This document shows, piece after piece, positions 18,178 to 26,900 of a DNA stretch of 64,000 nucleotides (positions are counted from its first letter, which is position 1; the number at the start of each line of letters is the position of its first letter). A model generated the notes under the pieces. That model worked only from the letters and a program-made list of their open reading frames with translations, made no database searches and had not been told where the DNA came from. The stretch covers positions 1,054,001 to 1,118,000 of the forward strand of contig NZ_CP090376.1 of NCBI RefSeq assembly GCF_022836875.1, given 5' to 3'. This DNA comes from Flavobacterium enshiense (lineage in GTDB: Bacteria; Bacteroidota; Bacteroidia; Flavobacteriales; Flavobacteriaceae). Both the position numbers and the translations under genes were made by a program.

Positions 18178-19212
18178 TTCTTCCCAGTCAGGCTCCTCAT
18201 CTGCAATATTTTTCAATCCCTGATAAATATCTGTCTGAAGTAAATGTTCTATTTTGAAATCACTTTGTTTTGAAGAAGGAACTATTCCCTTCTTTTTGAG
18301 TTTTTTCGCCAGATATTCCTGTTCGTACTGTCCTGGTGTAGGGATGAAAAACGCTTTTTTGCCCAATTTTGCCAAATCCATAATAGTAGTATAACCTGAA
18401 CGGGATAATACCATTTTGCTTTGGTTGAATGCCGTTTCCAGTTCGGTGGAACCCATGAAATTATAACAGGTCAGATTAAAGCGTTTGCTGCTTTTTTGTT
18501 CTTCTTCGATTACACCCTGAATGAAAAGAATATTGCCATTGTAGTTTTTTAATTCCAACCGCAGTTTTTCTTCCAGCAAAGTTCGTTGAGGTTCGGGTCC
18601 TGATAAAATAACCATCAGGTCGTAGATTTCTTCAAGGTCTTTCTTGTGAAAACGACTCAATGGGCCAATGTATTTCAGGTTGAGAGTTGTTTCTTTTAAA
18701 TGCCCCAGTCTTCCTGATAAATTTGGTTTTCTGGCTACATCGGGAACCCAGCAAATATCAAATTTTCGGATAAAGAAATGGTGTATTTTAGTTGTAAACC
18801 ACGATGTGTTTCCGGTTAAGACATTCAACTGATGGGTAATGAAAACCGAAGGTGTTTTTTTGGAATGAACCCCTAAGCGGTTGTCCGAAATAATTCCGGA
18901 GATGTCAAATTGCTGAATCCATTTTTCAACGGTTTTCCGTTCATGACGAACAGCTTTGACCATATTTGGGATTTGCTGAATCAGTTTCCATTTGAAATAG
19001 GCTTCATTTTGGGCGTACTGAATTTTATAAGAAGGAAGTTCCAATGCAGTAAGGTGCGGGAATTCTTTTTTTAATAGCGCCAGGGCAATCCCGTCAGAAG
19101 CAAGCAGGGGTTCGAAGCCGTTGTTTTCCAAGGCTTGAATAATCGGAATGCAGCGTGTGGCGTGACCTAAGCCCCAATTTAAAGGTGCTACTAAAATTCT
19201 TCTTTTGTTCAT
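18160..19212 (-). CDS. Glycosyltransferase, GT-B fold (family 28-like)
   Basis: A 350-residue protein with a GT-B pattern: N-terminal glycine-rich ILVAPLNWGLGHATRCIPI (as in MurG/MGT enzymes), an inner linker, and a C-terminal donor-binding segment with SRSGYTTIMDLAKLGKKAFFIPTPGQYEQEYLAKKL, including the Pro-x-x-x-Gln-x-x-Asn/Glu-type donor motif. No membrane segment. The acceptor is unknown; flavobacterial homologues are usually annotated only as glycosyltransferases. It runs convergently into the histidine kinase. Confidence 0.85.
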   Translation of the reverse strand: MNKRRILVAPLNWGLGHATRCIPIIQALENNGFEPLLASDGIALALLKKEFPHLTALELPSYKIQYAQNEAYFKWKLIQQIPNMVKAVRHERKTVEKWIQQFDISGIISDNRLGVHSKKTPSVFITHQLNVLTGNTSWFTTKIHHFFIRKFDICWVPDVARKPNLSGRLGHLKETTLNLKYIGPLSRFHKKDLEEIYDLMVILSGPEPQRTLLEEKLRLELKNYNGNILFIQGVIEEEQKSSKRFNLTCYNFMGSTELETAFNQSKMVLSRSGYTTIMDLAKLGKKAFFIPTPGQYEQEYLAKKLKKKGIVPSSKQSDFKIEHLLQTDIYQGLKNIADEEPDWEELFSLF

Positions 19213-19278
19213 TTTTGCTAAATGTTGACAACAAAGCTGCTTAACTGTTTAATAACCAATTCTTTTAAATGGATTGCT

Positions 19279-19286
19279 TATCTTTG
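19279..19286 (+). promoter_or_regulatory. -7 promoter element of the trmB operon
   Basis: TATCTTTG matches TAnnTTTG, 80 bases before the proposed GTG start of trmB; it overlaps the apparent upstream frame start, which helps exclude that start. Confidence 0.5.
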
Positions 19287-19366
19287 GCCGCAAAATAATA
19301 CTGCAAGGTAAAACTATTTTTATTGCGGTATATTTCCTTAAATTTACAAAAATTTTAAATCAAGTC

Positions 19367-20041
19367 GTGGGAAGTAAAAATAAATTAAAAAGATTTAAGG
19401 AAAACGCTACATTCAATAATGTTTTCCAACCAACAAGAGAAGAAGTAATAAATGATACATTTCCGTTGAAAGGCAAGTGGAACAAGGAGTTTTTTAAAAA
19501 TGACCATCCACTGGTTTTGGAATTAGGATGTGGTAAGGGAGAATATTCGGTTGGTTTGGCAAATCGCTATCCCGAAAAGAATTTTATCGGTATAGATATC
19601 AAAGGAGCCCGATTCTGGCGCGGTGCAAAAACTGCTGTAGAAAGCGATATGCACAATGTAGCCTTTTTGCGTACTCAAATTGAATTGATAGAAAATTGTT
19701 TTGCTGAAGGAGAAGTAGATGAAATCTGGATTACTTTCCCGGATCCGCAGATAAAATACAAACGTACAAAGCACAGAATGACGAATTCCGAGTTCCTGCA
19801 ACGTTACAAGAAGATTTTAAAGCATGACGGATTGATGAATTTGAAAACGGACAGCGAGTTCATGCACGGGTATACGCTTGGGTTGCTTCACGGAGAAGGG
19901 CACGAAGTGATTTATGCGAATCATAACGTGTATAAAAACGAAGGAGCGCCTGAAGTGGTTACGGCGATTCAGACATTCTATGAGAGCCAGTACTTGGAGC
20001 AGGATAAACCGATTACGTACATCCAATTCAAAATCAAATAA
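19367..20041 (+). CDS. trmB: tRNA (guanine(46)-N7)-methyltransferase
   Basis: SAM-dependent enzyme methylating G46 of tRNA. The 224 residues show the SAM motif LVLELGCGKGEYSVGLA, acidic GIDIKGARFWRG and the family hallmark WITFPDPQIKYKRTKHRMT. I chose the GTG at 19367, giving (M)GSKNKLKRFKEN, because this is how flavobacterial TrmB proteins begin; the open frame upstream to 19274 lies in promoter DNA. The stop overlaps the next gene's ATG by one base (TAATG), so LysE-like and ATL genes follow in one operon. Confidence 0.92.
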   Translation: MGSKNKLKRFKENATFNNVFQPTREEVINDTFPLKGKWNKEFFKNDHPLVLELGCGKGEYSVGLANRYPEKNFIGIDIKGARFWRGAKTAVESDMHNVAFLRTQIELIENCFAEGEVDEIWITFPDPQIKYKRTKHRMTNSEFLQRYKKILKHDGLMNLKTDSEFMHGYTLGLLHGEGHEVIYANHNVYKNEGAPEVVTAIQTFYESQYLEQDKPITYIQFKIK

Positions 20042-20670
20042 TGAATTATTTTTTGCCGCTAATAATCGGTTTTACCGCAGCGTCAGTAGGTGTGGCTCCT
20101 CCGGGACTGCTCAATATGACGGCGGCAAAAGTTAGCGCTGTAGACGGAAGAAACCGGGCTGTGATTTTCGCGCTGGGCGCCAGTGTCACGGTTTTTTTTC
20201 AAACCTATATCGCTGTATTATTCGCTAAATTCATAGATAGGAATCCTGGTATTGTGGTTCTTTTACAGGAAGTCGGGGTTTTTATTTTTTCAGCATTGAC
20301 CATTTACTTTTTCTGGGCAGGTAAAAAGAAAAAAAAGGAAGAACAAACCCTTAAAAAGAGGAGTAAAACCAGTCGTTTTTTTTTAGGAATGTTGCTGGCG
20401 TTTCTCAATTTGTTGCCCATTCCGTACCATGTGGTCATAAGTATTTGGTGTTCCCGGAAAGGATGGTTTTTCTTTAATCAGTCGGATATCTCCCTTTTCG
20501 TTTTGGGCTCGGTAACCGGTTCTTTTTTAATGTTCTATCTCTACATCTTGTTTTTTAAGAGAAAAGAGACTGATAAACCCTCATTTCTTATGGTTAACGG
20601 GAATTACATCATCGGGACGGTGACCGGCATCATTTCATTGTTTACAATTTTTAGAATCATAAGCAGTTAA
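20041..20670 (+). CDS. LysE family exporter-like membrane protein
   Basis: A 209-residue protein with about six membrane helices and the LysE/RhtB-type start (LPLIIGFTAASVGVAPPGLLNMTAAK: small residues and a Pro-Pro-Gly turn in helix 1). A Lys-rich cytoplasmic loop (GKKKKKEE) separates the halves. Members export amino acids or related small molecules; the substrate is not evident. Translationally coupled to trmB and two bases before the ATL gene. Confidence 0.8.
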   Translation: MNYFLPLIIGFTAASVGVAPPGLLNMTAAKVSAVDGRNRAVIFALGASVTVFFQTYIAVLFAKFIDRNPGIVVLLQEVGVFIFSALTIYFFWAGKKKKKEEQTLKKRSKTSRFFLGMLLAFLNLLPIPYHVVISIWCSRKGWFFFNQSDISLFVLGSVTGSFLMFYLYILFFKRKETDKPSFLMVNGNYIIGTVTGIISLFTIFRIISS

Positions 20671-20672
20671 AA

Positions 20673-21035
20673 ATGGCTTCGGATAACGATAATTTTTTCG
20701 AGAGAGTCTACGCGGTTGCCCGCCAAATCCCTTACGGAAAAGTTACGTCTTACGGCGCTATTGCAAAAGCACTTGGAACAGCACGTTCGGCAAGGATGGT
20801 AGGCTGGGCCATGAATGCATCCCATTTAAAAGAAGATATTCCCGCGCACAGGGTGGTTAATCGGAAAGGGATGCTTACCGGAAAACATTATTTTGAAGGA
20901 ACAAACCTAATGCAGCAATTGTTGGAGAGCGAAGGAATTAAGGTGGTCAATAATCAGATAGTCGATTTTGAAAAGCATTTCTGGCAACCGGAAGTTCAAT
21001 ATTATCTTAAAAATTCACAAAACTTTTGCGTTTAG
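20673..21035 (+). CDS. Alkyltransferase-like protein (MGMT family, no active cysteine)
   Basis: A 120-residue protein of the Ada/MGMT DNA-binding domain family: FFERVYAVARQIPYGKVTSYGAIAKALG and then IPAHRVVNRKG. In active O6-alkylguanine transferases the last motif is PCHRV; here the cysteine is alanine, so it should bind alkylated DNA without repairing it, as ATL proteins do, and pass the lesion to nucleotide excision repair. Third gene of the trmB operon. Confidence 0.9.
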   Translation: MASDNDNFFERVYAVARQIPYGKVTSYGAIAKALGTARSARMVGWAMNASHLKEDIPAHRVVNRKGMLTGKHYFEGTNLMQQLLESEGIKVVNNQIVDFEKHFWQPEVQYYLKNSQNFCV

Positions 21036-21061
21036 CCTTTTCTCTATTGAACTTTTCAAGT

Positions 21062-21069
21062 TATCTTTG
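21062..21069 (+). promoter_or_regulatory. -7 promoter element of apbC
   Basis: TATCTTTG matches TAnnTTTG, 62 bases before the start of the Mrp/ApbC gene. Confidence 0.5.
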
Positions 21070-21131
21070 CAATCTAAAATCAGTCTTAATAAAGGGCTGT
21101 AAAAGAAAGATTTAAAGCATTTTCACACAAT

Positions 21132-22259
21132 ATGAAATTAGACAGAAAAGAAATTCTTAGTGCTTTGGAAACCATTTCCATTGCCGGAGAAGGAAAAAAT
21201 ATGGTTGAAAGCGGAGCGGTACAAAACGTAATCACTTTCGGAGACGAAGTAGTAGTTGATTTAGTATTGAATACTCCCGCCCTGCATATTAAAAAACGTG
21301 CTGAGGTAGACATCATCAAAGTAATCCACGAAAAGATATACGAAAAAGCAAAAGTAAAAGTCAACATCAAGGTGGAGGCTCCGGAAAAACCTGAAATCAA
21401 AGGGAAATCTATTCCGGGTATCAGCAATATTATAGCCGTTTCATCAGGAAAAGGAGGAGTAGGTAAATCTACGATCACGGCTAATTTAGCAGTATCCTTA
21501 GCTAATATGGGCTTTAAGGTTGGTGTTTTGGATGCCGATATTTACGGGCCATCAATGCCTATCATGTTCGATGTTGAAAAATCAAAACCGATTTCAGTTC
21601 AGGTGGAAGGTAAATCAAAAATGAAACCGATTACCAGCTACGGCGTGGAATTGCTTTCCATCGGATTCTTTACCAGTCCTGATCAAGCCGTTATCTGGAG
21701 AGGGCCTATGGCTTCCAAAGCCTTAAACCAAATGATCTTTGATGCGGATTGGGGCGAACTGGACTTCATGTTGGTGGATTTACCACCGGGAACAGGAGAT
21801 ATCCATTTATCCATCATGCAGTCTTTGCCGCTTACCGGGGCAGTCGTCGTGAGTACGCCTCAGGCAGTGGCTTTGGCCGATGCGAAAAAAGGAGTGGCGA
21901 TGTTCCAGAACGAAAGCATCAACGTGCCGGTTTTGGGAATTATCGAAAATATGGCCTATTTCACTCCGGAGGAATTACCGGAAAACAAGTATTACATCTT
22001 CGGAAAAGAAGGTGCTAAAAATCTTGCGGCCGACCTGAACGTGCCTTTCCTTGGTGAAGTGCCAATCGTTCAAAGTATTCGTGAAGCTGGTGACTACGGT
22101 CGTCCGGCAGCGTTACAGACCGCTACTGTAGTACAGGCAGCGTTCGAAGAATTGGCCAGAAGTGTGGTGTCTGAAACGGTAAAAAGAAATGACAGCCTTC
22201 CGCCAACCGAAGCAATTAAAATTACAACAATGGCAGGATGCTCTGCTGTTAAAAAATAG
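21132..22259 (+). CDS. apbC: Mrp/ApbC-type Fe-S cluster carrier ATPase
   Basis: A 375-residue P-loop ATPase of the Mrp/NBP35 family that binds and delivers [4Fe-4S] clusters. N-terminal DUF59/MIP18-like domain (about 1-90), then the deviant Walker A GKGGVGKSTITANLA, switch LDADIYGPSMPI, MLVDLPPGTGDIHLS, and QAVALADAKKG. The usual C-terminal Cys-x-x-Cys pair is not seen in the region after NMAYF, where it would sit (here followed by TPEELPENKYYIFG), and only one Cys is near the end (MAGCSAVKK). It lies upstream of a NifU-like gene, consistent with Fe-S assembly. Confidence 0.88.
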   Translation: MKLDRKEILSALETISIAGEGKNMVESGAVQNVITFGDEVVVDLVLNTPALHIKKRAEVDIIKVIHEKIYEKAKVKVNIKVEAPEKPEIKGKSIPGISNIIAVSSGKGGVGKSTITANLAVSLANMGFKVGVLDADIYGPSMPIMFDVEKSKPISVQVEGKSKMKPITSYGVELLSIGFFTSPDQAVIWRGPMASKALNQMIFDADWGELDFMLVDLPPGTGDIHLSIMQSLPLTGAVVVSTPQAVALADAKKGVAMFQNESINVPVLGIIENMAYFTPEELPENKYYIFGKEGAKNLAADLNVPFLGEVPIVQSIREAGDYGRPAALQTATVVQAAFEELARSVVSETVKRNDSLPPTEAIKITTMAGCSAVKK

Positions 22260-22314
22260 ATTTTTAGTTTTTTAGACCAGTCGATAGTTAGAAAAACTAT
22301 TGATGTCTGAAGAT

Positions 22315-22338
22315 CCAATAATCCAATAATCCAACAAT
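22315..22338. repeat. Three tandem octamers upstream of the NifU-like gene
   Basis: CCAATAAT, CCAATAAT and CCAACAAT lie end to end just before the NifU-like start. Short repeats of this kind are common in AT-rich spacers; no function is claimed. Confidence 0.6.
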
Positions 22339-22343
22339 CTAAA

Positions 22344-22586
22344 ATGATGAATACAGAAGAACTTAAGTCTACCGTAGAAAAGGCACTGGATGAAATTCGT
22401 CCGTTTTTAAATTCTGATGGAGGTGATATTTCGCTTGTGGAAATTGAAGACGGGAAACACGTAAAAGTGCGTTTGGAAGGTGCATGCATTTCCTGTAAAA
22501 TCAACCAGATGACCTTAAAGGCGGGTGTGGAAACTACCATTAAAAAGTATGCTCCACAAATAGAAACCGTTGTGAATATCGCCTGA
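22344..22586 (+). CDS. NifU-like C-terminal domain protein (Fe-S scaffold)
   Basis: An 80-residue stand-alone Nfu domain: DEIRPFLNSDGGDISLVEIEDG, then GACISCKINQMTLKAGVE with the Cys-x-x-Cys pair that holds a [4Fe-4S] cluster between two monomers. It should work as a scaffold or carrier together with the ApbC protein 84 bases upstream. Two ATG codons (22344, 22347) are equally possible starts. Confidence 0.9.
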   Translation: MMNTEELKSTVEKALDEIRPFLNSDGGDISLVEIEDGKHVKVRLEGACISCKINQMTLKAGVETTIKKYAPQIETVVNIA

Positions 22587-22591
22587 TTTTT

Positions 22592-22706
22592 GGGCGTGAC
22601 CACAAGGGTCGGGCTTCCCGATCGCTATCGGGACGATATATCTTTTTATCGGGGTTGTTTTGAGAACAACCTCAATAAAAAGGATGCCGCTCCCATTCCT
22701 CACGCA
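22592..22706. repeat. Long imperfect palindromic intergenic element
   Basis: The outer arms GCGTGA (22594-22599) and TCACGC (22700-22705) enclose a second paired layer (TCTTTTTAT/ATAAAAAGG) and a central hairpin GGTTGTT-TTGAG-AACAACC (22653-22671). An extra hairpin CCCGAT-CGCT-ATCGGG (22617-22632) is inserted in the left arm. It has the look of the mobile or dispersed palindromic elements found between genes in flavobacterial genomes. Confidence 0.65.
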
Positions 22707-22745
22707 GAACTGACATAAATCATGTTTTGTGAGGCTGCCACCTTG

Positions 22746-22753
22746 TAACTTTG
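22746..22753 (+). promoter_or_regulatory. -7 element upstream of the ferredoxin reductase operon
   Basis: TAACTTTG fits TAnnTTTG, with TTTG at 22726-22729 (16-base spacer) as a possible -33 box. An inverted repeat ACAT-AAATC-ATGT (22713-22725) lies just upstream and a related TGACATAAGTTAG just downstream, possible regulator contacts. Confidence 0.4.
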
Positions 22754-22804
22754 TTGCTCTGACATAAGTTAGAATGACGAACAGATGCAATAAACTTTTG
22801 AAAA

Positions 22805-23857
22805 ATGATTGAAACTGATATACTTATCATCGGAGCAGGTCCTACGGGGCTTTTCGCCGTTTTTGAAGCAGGACTTTTAAAGCTGAAATGTCACATCATT
22901 GATGGTCTGCCACAACCGGGTGGACAGTTAACTGAATTATATCCCAAAAAACCTATTTTCGATATTCCAGGGTTTCCTTCTGTATTGGCGGGAGACTTGG
23001 TTCACAATCTTATGGAACAGATCAAGCAGTTTCAGCCTGGATTTACTTTGGGCGAAGTTGCTGAGAAAATCCAAAAACTGGAAGACGGCACATTCATCGT
23101 AACGACCAATAAAGGAACCGAACACAAAGCTAAAGCAGTTGCCATTGCAGGTGGTTTGGGAAGTTTCGAGCCGAGAAAACCATTGATCGAAGACATTGAA
23201 TTTTACGAAGATAAAGGCGTAGATTATTTTATAAAAGATCCGGAAAAGTTCCGTCACAAGCGTGTTGTAATTGCCGGTGGTGGCGATTCGGCGTTGGATT
23301 GGAGTATTTTCCTTGCCGATGTAGCGAAAGAGGTTACGTTAATTCACCGAAGAAACGAATTCCGCGGGGCATTGGACTCTGTAGAAAAAGTAACGGAGTT
23401 AAAACACAAAGGGAAAATCCACTTGGTAACTCCAGCCGAAGTTGTAGGCTTGAATGGTTCCGAACATTTAGAATCCATCGATATTGATGAAAACGGTGCC
23501 CATCGTAATATCAAAACGGATTATTTCATTCCGTTATTCGGACTTACGCCAAAATTAGGGCCGATTGCACATTGGGGATTAGAAATCGAGAAAAATGCCA
23601 TCGTAGTAAATAACGCCTTGGATTATCAGACGAATATCGAGGGGATTTACGCAATTGGAGATGTAAATACCTATCCGGGAAAACTGAAACTGATTCTGTG
23701 TGGTTTCCACGAAGCTACGTTAATGTGTCAGTCGGTATACAATAAACTGAATCCGGGTAAAAAATATGTGTTAAAATATACTACCGTTTCCGGTGTTGAC
23801 GGTTTCGACGGAACAAGGAAAGAAGCAGAGAAAGCAGTTGTTAAATCAATAGAGTAA
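22805..23857 (+). CDS. Thioredoxin-reductase-like ferredoxin--NAD(P)+ reductase
   Basis: A 350-residue flavoprotein of the TrxR-like FNR class (as in Chlorobium and Bacillus). FAD-binding IIGAGPTGLFAVFEA at the N-terminus, QPGGQLTELYPKKPIFDIPGFP, the NAD(P)H-binding VVIAGGGDSALDWSI (about residue 157), and the second FAD motif GIYAIGDVNTYPGKLK. No redox Cys-x-x-Cys as in true thioredoxin reductase. The ferredoxin gene starts two bases after its stop, which makes electron exchange between the two products likely. Confidence 0.9.
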   Translation: MIETDILIIGAGPTGLFAVFEAGLLKLKCHIIDGLPQPGGQLTELYPKKPIFDIPGFPSVLAGDLVHNLMEQIKQFQPGFTLGEVAEKIQKLEDGTFIVTTNKGTEHKAKAVAIAGGLGSFEPRKPLIEDIEFYEDKGVDYFIKDPEKFRHKRVVIAGGGDSALDWSIFLADVAKEVTLIHRRNEFRGALDSVEKVTELKHKGKIHLVTPAEVVGLNGSEHLESIDIDENGAHRNIKTDYFIPLFGLTPKLGPIAHWGLEIEKNAIVVNNALDYQTNIEGIYAIGDVNTYPGKLKLILCGFHEATLMCQSVYNKLNPGKKYVLKYTTVSGVDGFDGTRKEAEKAVVKSIE

Positions 23858-23859
23858 TC

Positions 23860-24192
23860 ATGTCACAAGACGTAACTATCAAAATAATCGACCGTGAAGG
23901 TGTTGCTCACGAAGTTCAGGCTCCAACGGATATGAACATGAATATCATGGAATTGGTTCGTGCCTATGAACTGGCTCCGGAGGGTACCATTGGGATCTGT
24001 GGAGGAATGGCTATGTGCGCTTCTTGTCAGTGTTATGTTTTAAACGATGTGGAACTACCTGAAAAATCAGCTGATGAAGATGCGATGCTTTGGGAAGCTT
24101 TTAATGTAAAAGAGAATAGTAGGTTAGGGTGTCAGATCCACATTACTCCCGAGATTAACGGCTTGGAAGTGGAACTCGCTCCGGAATCGTAA
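23860..24192 (+). CDS. 2Fe-2S ferredoxin
   Basis: A 110-residue ferredoxin with the plant/adrenodoxin-type cluster pattern: Cys in GTIGICGGMAMCASCQCYV (C-x5-C-x2-C) and a distant fourth Cys in SRLGCQIHI. The preceding partner is its reductase; together they can supply electrons to desaturases, cytochromes or Fe-S assembly. A bidirectional terminator follows. Confidence 0.92.
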   Translation: MSQDVTIKIIDREGVAHEVQAPTDMNMNIMELVRAYELAPEGTIGICGGMAMCASCQCYVLNDVELPEKSADEDAMLWEAFNVKENSRLGCQIHITPEINGLEVELAPES

Positions 24193-24211
24193 GTACTAAG
24201 AATATAAAAAA

Positions 24212-24242
24212 TAAAAGTCCCGATACAATCGGGACTTTTTTA
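24212..24242. terminator. Bidirectional terminator between ferredoxin and DUF3050 genes
   Basis: AGTCCCGAT/ATCGGGACT perfect 9-bp stem, three-base loop, A-rich before and T6 after. Serves both convergent genes. Confidence 0.9.
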
Positions 24243-25025
24243 TTATACAGCTAAATGTGTTTCGTTGATGTGTTCTTCAATCGCATCCCATAAACCGATG
24301 CGTTTTTCCAGAGCTTGAATCGAGATACTTTCCACTTCTTTCCATTTCTGGTTGTCGTTCCCGCAAAGTTCTGTTATCATCTGCATAGCCATTGGTCCGT
24401 GGTCGTCCGCATCCAGTTCGATATGTCTTTCGAAATAATAGATCAGTTTCGTTAAATCGGTTTCCGGGAAATTCGCCTGAAAATTTTTCAATATCTCAGA
24501 GAACATATCCGGAATTAAATCTTCACGTCCAAAAGTAAATGCTGCGGCAATTTCGTGTGGTTTACCGTGTTCGATTACTTCAAATGTGAAATTAAGGAAT
24601 TCCTTAATTTTTGGGTGTAAATCACTGATTTTGATAGATACGAAAATGTTCTGCATCGAAATCACGCTTTCCAGGAAAGTTTCGATGTTTGCAGTATTTG
24701 CACCACTAGCTCTCATGGCATCCAGGTACATCTCGAAATGGCTTTGTCTTTTTCCGTCTAGACTTATATCAGACTCTTCAGCTAAGACAATTTCATTGAT
24801 CAGATATCTCATTTCAGCATTTGGTGAAGCGAACCAAGGTATCGTTGTACACGTAAGTTTTTGCTGAAGCGCCTTCAACAACGACATAAAATCCCAAACG
24901 GCATACACATGTCCTTCCAGGAAATGACGTAAGTCGTCTACATTCTGAATTTGCTTGTACAGCGGGTGGTTTAGTAAAAGATCTTTTTGGGGTTGGATGC
25001 TTTTGTTTACGGTTTGGATATTCAT
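24243..25025 (-). CDS. DUF3050 family protein (heme-oxygenase-like fold)
   Basis: A 260-residue soluble all-helical protein of DUF3050, with HPLYKQIQNVDDLRHFLEGHVYAVWDFMSLLK near the N-terminus and YYFERHIELDADDHGPMAMQMI later, which offer conserved His/Glu/Asp ligands on long helices, as in heme-oxygenase-like di-iron proteins. Catalytic role unknown. Start at 25025 fits family N-termini (MNIQTVNKSI); the frame upstream to 25100 has no support. Confidence 0.8.
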   Translation of the reverse strand: MNIQTVNKSIQPQKDLLLNHPLYKQIQNVDDLRHFLEGHVYAVWDFMSLLKALQQKLTCTTIPWFASPNAEMRYLINEIVLAEESDISLDGKRQSHFEMYLDAMRASGANTANIETFLESVISMQNIFVSIKISDLHPKIKEFLNFTFEVIEHGKPHEIAAAFTFGREDLIPDMFSEILKNFQANFPETDLTKLIYYFERHIELDADDHGPMAMQMITELCGNDNQKWKEVESISIQALEKRIGLWDAIEEHINETHLAV

Positions 25026-25051
25026 AGCAATTGGGGTTTGAAATGCGAAAT

Positions 25052-25084
25052 TAAAAAAAGCTCCCCATTGCAGGGAAGCTTTTA
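25052..25084 (-). terminator. Terminator of the acyl-CoA dehydrogenase gene
   Basis: On the minus strand AAAAGCTTCCC...GGGGAGCTTTTTTT forms a stem with one bulge and ends in T7. It overlaps the DUF3050 promoter region. Confidence 0.75.
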
Positions 25085-25118
25085 ACATTGATTTAATCAA
25101 TTGTGAAATTGATAAAAA

Positions 25119-26297
25119 TTATTTGAATGCAGAGAATCCGGTCACATCCATTCCTGTGATTAACAAGTGGATATCGTGAGTTCCCTCGTAAGTGATTACC
25201 GATTCAAGGTTCATCATGTGACGCATAATCGAATACTCACCGGTAATACCCATTCCTCCTAACATTTGACGTGCTTCACGGGCGATTTCGATTGCCATGT
25301 TCACGTTATTTCTTTTTGCCATAGAGATTTGTGCAGTAGTAGCTCTTCCTTCATTTCTCAAAACCCCCAATCTCCAAGTCAATAATTGTGCTTTGGTAAT
25401 TTCGGTGATCATTTCGGCTAATTTCTTTTGTTGTAATTGGTATGCGCCAATCGGTTTGTCAAACTGGATACGTTCTTTAGAATAGCGTAAAGCAGTATCA
25501 TAACAATCCATTGCTGCTCCGATAGCACCCCAGGCAATACCGTAACGTGCTGAATCCAAACAACCAAGTGGTGCGCCCAAACCTGATTTGTTTGGTAATA
25601 AGTTTTCTTTCGGAACTTTTACGTTGTCGAAAATCAATTCTCCCGTAGCTGAAGCTCTAAGAGACCATTTGTTATGTGTTTCCGGAGTTGAGAATCCTTC
25701 CATACCTCTTTCTACGATCAGACCGTGGATTCTTCCGCTTTCGTCCTTTGCCCAAACCACAGCTATATCGGCGAATGGTGCATTAGAAATCCACATTTTG
25801 GCACCGTTCAATAAATAATGGTCGCCCATATCTTTAAAATTGGTTACCATTCCGCCTGGGTTGGAACCGTAATCTGGCTCTGTTAAACCAAAACAGCCGA
25901 TCCATTCTCCGGTAGCTAATTTTGGCAAGTATTTCATGCGCTGCTCTTCGTTTCCGTATTTCCAAATTGGATACATTACCAAAGAAGACTGAACAGATGA
26001 AGTGGAACGTACTCCCGAATCACCACGCTCGATTTCCTGCATGATTAAACCGTATGAGATTTGATCCAAACCGGCACCTCCATATTCTACAGGGATGTAA
26101 GGTCCGAATCCGCCGATTTCGCCCAAACCTTTTACAATCTGTTTAGGGAATTCAGCTCTTTGTGCATATTCTTCAATAATTGGGGATACTTCTTTTTTAA
26201 CCCATGCGCGTGCGGCGTCGCGTACTAATTTGTGTTCGTCAGTCAGCAGGTCATCTAACAGGTAATAATCAGGGGCTTGGAATAAGTCTGGTTTCAT
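25119..26297 (-). CDS. Acyl-CoA dehydrogenase, glutaryl-CoA dehydrogenase-like
   Basis: A 392-residue FAD enzyme. Helical N-domain, the FAD/substrate loop GCFGLTEPDYGSNPGGM and MWISNAPFADIAVVWAK, C-terminal helices with QMLGGMGITGEYSIMRHMMNLESV and the catalytic glutamate in TYEGTHDIHLLI. This EGTHDIH context is that of glutaryl-CoA dehydrogenases, but a short- or medium-chain acyl-CoA substrate cannot be excluded. Start at 26297 gives MKPDLFQAPDYYLLDDLL, the normal family start. Confidence 0.9.
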   Translation of the reverse strand: MKPDLFQAPDYYLLDDLLTDEHKLVRDAARAWVKKEVSPIIEEYAQRAEFPKQIVKGLGEIGGFGPYIPVEYGGAGLDQISYGLIMQEIERGDSGVRSTSSVQSSLVMYPIWKYGNEEQRMKYLPKLATGEWIGCFGLTEPDYGSNPGGMVTNFKDMGDHYLLNGAKMWISNAPFADIAVVWAKDESGRIHGLIVERGMEGFSTPETHNKWSLRASATGELIFDNVKVPKENLLPNKSGLGAPLGCLDSARYGIAWGAIGAAMDCYDTALRYSKERIQFDKPIGAYQLQQKKLAEMITEITKAQLLTWRLGVLRNEGRATTAQISMAKRNNVNMAIEIAREARQMLGGMGITGEYSIMRHMMNLESVITYEGTHDIHLLITGMDVTGFSAFK

Positions 26298-26900
26298 TAT
26301 ATAAAATTTTTGGTTCACAAAAGTAAGAAAGAAATTTAACTATTCAATTTACCTATGTTATAATTTTATCTATAAAGTAGGTTGTAGATGAAGTGTTTTC
26401 TTGATTAAGTAAGAAATGTTTTTAAAAATAATTTCTGTTTTTGCAGATTTCTGAAATAATCATTTATTTTTGCAGTAAAATCTTATTCTTATTAATTGAT
26501 AAAATCAACTTCGGATTTTCGGTTAAAAAAGTGAGAGTGTTCTTTCTTGGTATGCAAAAGTTTAAAAGGAGAGTTTAAAAAGCAGAATTTTTTAATAAGA
26601 GTGTATTTTTGTTTTTTTGAGTTGCCGAAAAATAAAAATGGAATTATCTGATTAGGCGGCCTTAAGTAAGACAGTTGATGGTTTGTAATTGTACTTGAGA
26701 TTAACGGAAATCAGTCGTGAAAAGATTTATTATTATAACGTTATTTTAAATAGATAGCGATAAATAGTCTTTTTCAATAAAAAGTTTCTGTAAATAGTGC
26801 GTTTTTGTAATGTTATGCTTTACGATTTTAAGTTGATTGCGTTTTGTTAAGTTAGATAATCAAAGGATAATAGTTACTTTTGCGGAAAGAATAATGTGAA
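26298..26900. other. 603-base intergenic region, no gene found
   Basis: Very AT-rich. No open frame of credible length. Several plus-strand -7-like boxes TATTTTTG occur (26465-26472 with TTTG at 26440-26443; 26604-26611), so a long leader or a small RNA upstream of the regulator gene is possible. No terminator-like hairpin was noticed. Confidence 0.5.
26875..26882 (+). promoter_or_regulatory. -7 element before the TPR-AraC regulator
   Basis: TACTTTTG, a perfect TAnnTTTG, 18 bases upstream of the ATG at 26901. No -33 TTG at normal distance. Confidence 0.5.

Noticed and set aside
26496..26508. TTGAT-AAA-ATCAA as an FNR/CRP site
   Set aside because: The spacer is three bases and not four, and no promoter geometry supports it.
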